This document shows positions 5,317 through 6,444 of a stretch of 6,444 bases of DNA, in pieces. Under the pieces are notes generated by a model that worked only from the letters and a program-made list of their open reading frames with translations, made no database searches and was not told the origin of the DNA. The position numbers were made by a program, and so were the translations under genes. The stretch spans positions 1-6,444 of the forward strand of contig JAOZRF010000096.1 of NCBI GenBank assembly GCA_029940245.1, read 5' to 3'. Source of the DNA: Desulfobacula sp. GTDB lineage: Bacteria; Desulfobacterota; Desulfobacteria; Desulfobacterales; Desulfobacteraceae. Every line of letters starts with the position of its first letter. Positions within the stretch are counted from its first letter, which is position 1.

Positions 5317-6444
5317 ATGAAAGATTTAAAACCAGGACAGATTGTTACAGAGCTGGACAAATATATTATAGGTCAGAAGGATGCTAAAAAATCAGTTGCC
5401 ATTGCCCTGAGAAACAGATGGAGAAGACGACAGGTTGATAAAGACCTTCAAGATGAGATCGCACCAAAAAACATTATATTGATCGGCCCCACGGGTGTGG
5501 GAAAGACAGAGATCGCAAGACGGCTTGCCAATTTGACGGATTCCCCTTTTTATAAGGTGGAAGCCTCCAAGTTTACTGAGGTGGGATATGTTGGCCGGGA
5601 TGTTGAATCCATGATCAGGGATATTGTTGAACTGACTGTAAACAAATTAAAAGCCAGGCAGCAGGATTCAGTGCAGGAGAAAGCCGCGGGCATGGCCGAA
5701 GAAAGACTTTTGGATGTTTTGCTGCCGCCATCTTTAAAAACCGGGCCGGATACATCAAATAATCTTGATATTATTACCATCGGGCAGGAGGGTGATCAGG
5801 CGCAATCAAAGGAATCCACCCGGGAAAAACTCAGGAAAATGTTGCGGGCCGGGAAACTTGATTCACGGCAGATTGATCTTGAGATGGCAGATAAATCTTC
5901 TCCCATGGTTGAGATTTTTTCCAATGCGGGCATTGAGGAGATGGGAATTAATATCAAAGATATGCTGGGAAACCTGATGCCCAAAAATACAAAACGTCGC
6001 AAGGTCAAAATTAAAGATGCCATAAAACTTTTGACCCAGGAAGAAGCAGCCCATTTGGTAGACATGGAGCAGATAAAGACAGACGCAGTAACAATGGTGG
6101 AGCAGTCCGGGATCATTTTTATTGATGAAATCGATAAAATTGTGGGGAAAGACAAAACTTATGGCCCGGAAGTGTCAAAAGAAGGCGTTCAAAGAGATCT
6201 TCTGCCCATTGTTGAAGGAAGCACTGTTCCAACAAAGTATGGCATCGTCAAAACAGACCATATTCTATTTATTGCTTCCGGCGCATTTCATATGTCAAAA
6301 CCCTCGGACCTGATCCCGGAACTCCAGGGAAGGTTTCCCATAAGGGTGGAACTTTCCTCTTTGGGTGCTGATGAATTTATAAGGATTTTAACAGAGCCGA
6401 AAAATGCGCTTGTCCTTCAATATATTGCCCTTTTAAGAACAGAA
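5317..6444 (+). CDS. hslU: HslU (ClpY) AAA+ ATPase subunit of the HslUV protease (3' partial)
   Basis: Hexameric unfoldase that recognises substrates, unfolds them with ATP and threads them into HslV. The frame is open to the window end: 376 residues are visible of about 440-460, so some 70-85 C-terminal residues are missing, including the sensor-2 region and the C-terminal tail that activates HslV. Motifs: Y-I-I-G-Q at 16-20; Walker A G-P-T-G-V-G-K-T at 57-64; pore loop G-Y-V-G-R-D at 90-95; the inserted I-domain at about 110-245; Walker B I-I-F-I-D-E-I-D at 266-273; I-A-S-G-A-F-H at 319-325; and [12 protein letters not shown] at 335-346 with Arg 339 as the likely arginine finger. ATG 5317 follows a G-rich GTGGGGGT stretch (5308-5315); the in-frame GTG 5308 lies inside that stretch and is less likely. 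Co-transcribed with hslV, 9 bases apart. Confidence 0.96.
   Translation, partial: MKDLKPGQIVTELDKYIIGQKDAKKSVAIALRNRWRRRQVDKDLQDEIAPKNIILIGPTGVGKTEIARRLANLTDSPFYKVEASKFTEVGYVGRDVESMIRDIVELTVNKLKARQQDSVQEKAAGMAEERLLDVLLPPSLKTGPDTSNNLDIITIGQEGDQAQSKESTREKLRKMLRAGKLDSRQIDLEMADKSSPMVEIFSNAGIEEMGINIKDMLGNLMPKNTKRRKVKIKDAIKLLTQEEAAHLVDMEQIKTDAVTMVEQSGIIFIDEIDKIVGKDKTYGPEVSKEGVQRDLLPIVEGSTVPTKYGIVKTDHILFIASGAFHMSKPSDLIPELQGRFPIRVELSSLGADEFIRILTEPKNALVLQYIALLRTE

Noticed and set aside
5550..6155. Minus-strand and alternate-frame open frames over hslU, such as 5796-6155 (-) and 5765-5977 (+)
   Set aside because: They lie inside the strongly conserved hslU frame, show no recognisable protein features and have no ribosome sites.

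Overview
The window is a single, gap-free run of plus-strand genes, apparently one long operon or operon chain. It is AT-leaning, with frequent A and T homopolymers. Gene families, order and protein flavour suggest a Gram-negative bacterium of the Desulfobacterota (Desulfobacteraceae-like). That placement is an inference from recalled gene order and has not been checked by search.

Positions 2-2084 hold an outer-membrane lipid-asymmetry (Mla) transport cluster in the order mlaE (5' partial) - mlaD - mlaB-like STAS gene - mlaC. Compared with the E. coli order F-E-D-C-B, the STAS gene and mlaC are swapped. The ATPase gene mlaF is not visible and may lie upstream of the window. Together these genes would encode the permease, the MCE-ring substrate-binding subunit, the cytoplasmic STAS regulator and the periplasmic lipid carrier.

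Positions 2111-3271 encode the bifunctional coenzyme A biosynthesis enzyme CoaBC. Its decarboxylase half looks intact, but the synthetase half seems to lack about 14 residues of a normally conserved segment. Positions 3280-3849 encode a divergent protein of the family-4 uracil-DNA glycosylase fold. It has lost the iron-sulfur cysteines and much of the active-site loop, and carries an 11-bp tandem duplication and a T10 tract near its 5' end.

Positions 3883-6444 form the conserved xerC - hslV - hslU block, comparable to codV-clpQ-clpY of Bacillus: a tyrosine recombinase for chromosome-dimer resolution, then the peptidase and the ATPase of the HslUV protease. hslU runs off the right edge. The xerC 5' end is abnormal: codons resembling the Xer N-terminus continue upstream of the first ATG, with no usable in-frame start. 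A GTG in another frame, followed by an A6 run, could supply the start if the frame shifts by one base.

I found no mobile element, CRISPR array, RNA gene or convincing terminator, and no intergenic gap longer than about 35 bases. The window is mostly conserved housekeeping sequence. The points worth a second look are the xerC start, the shortened CoaB domain and the degenerate glycosylase.
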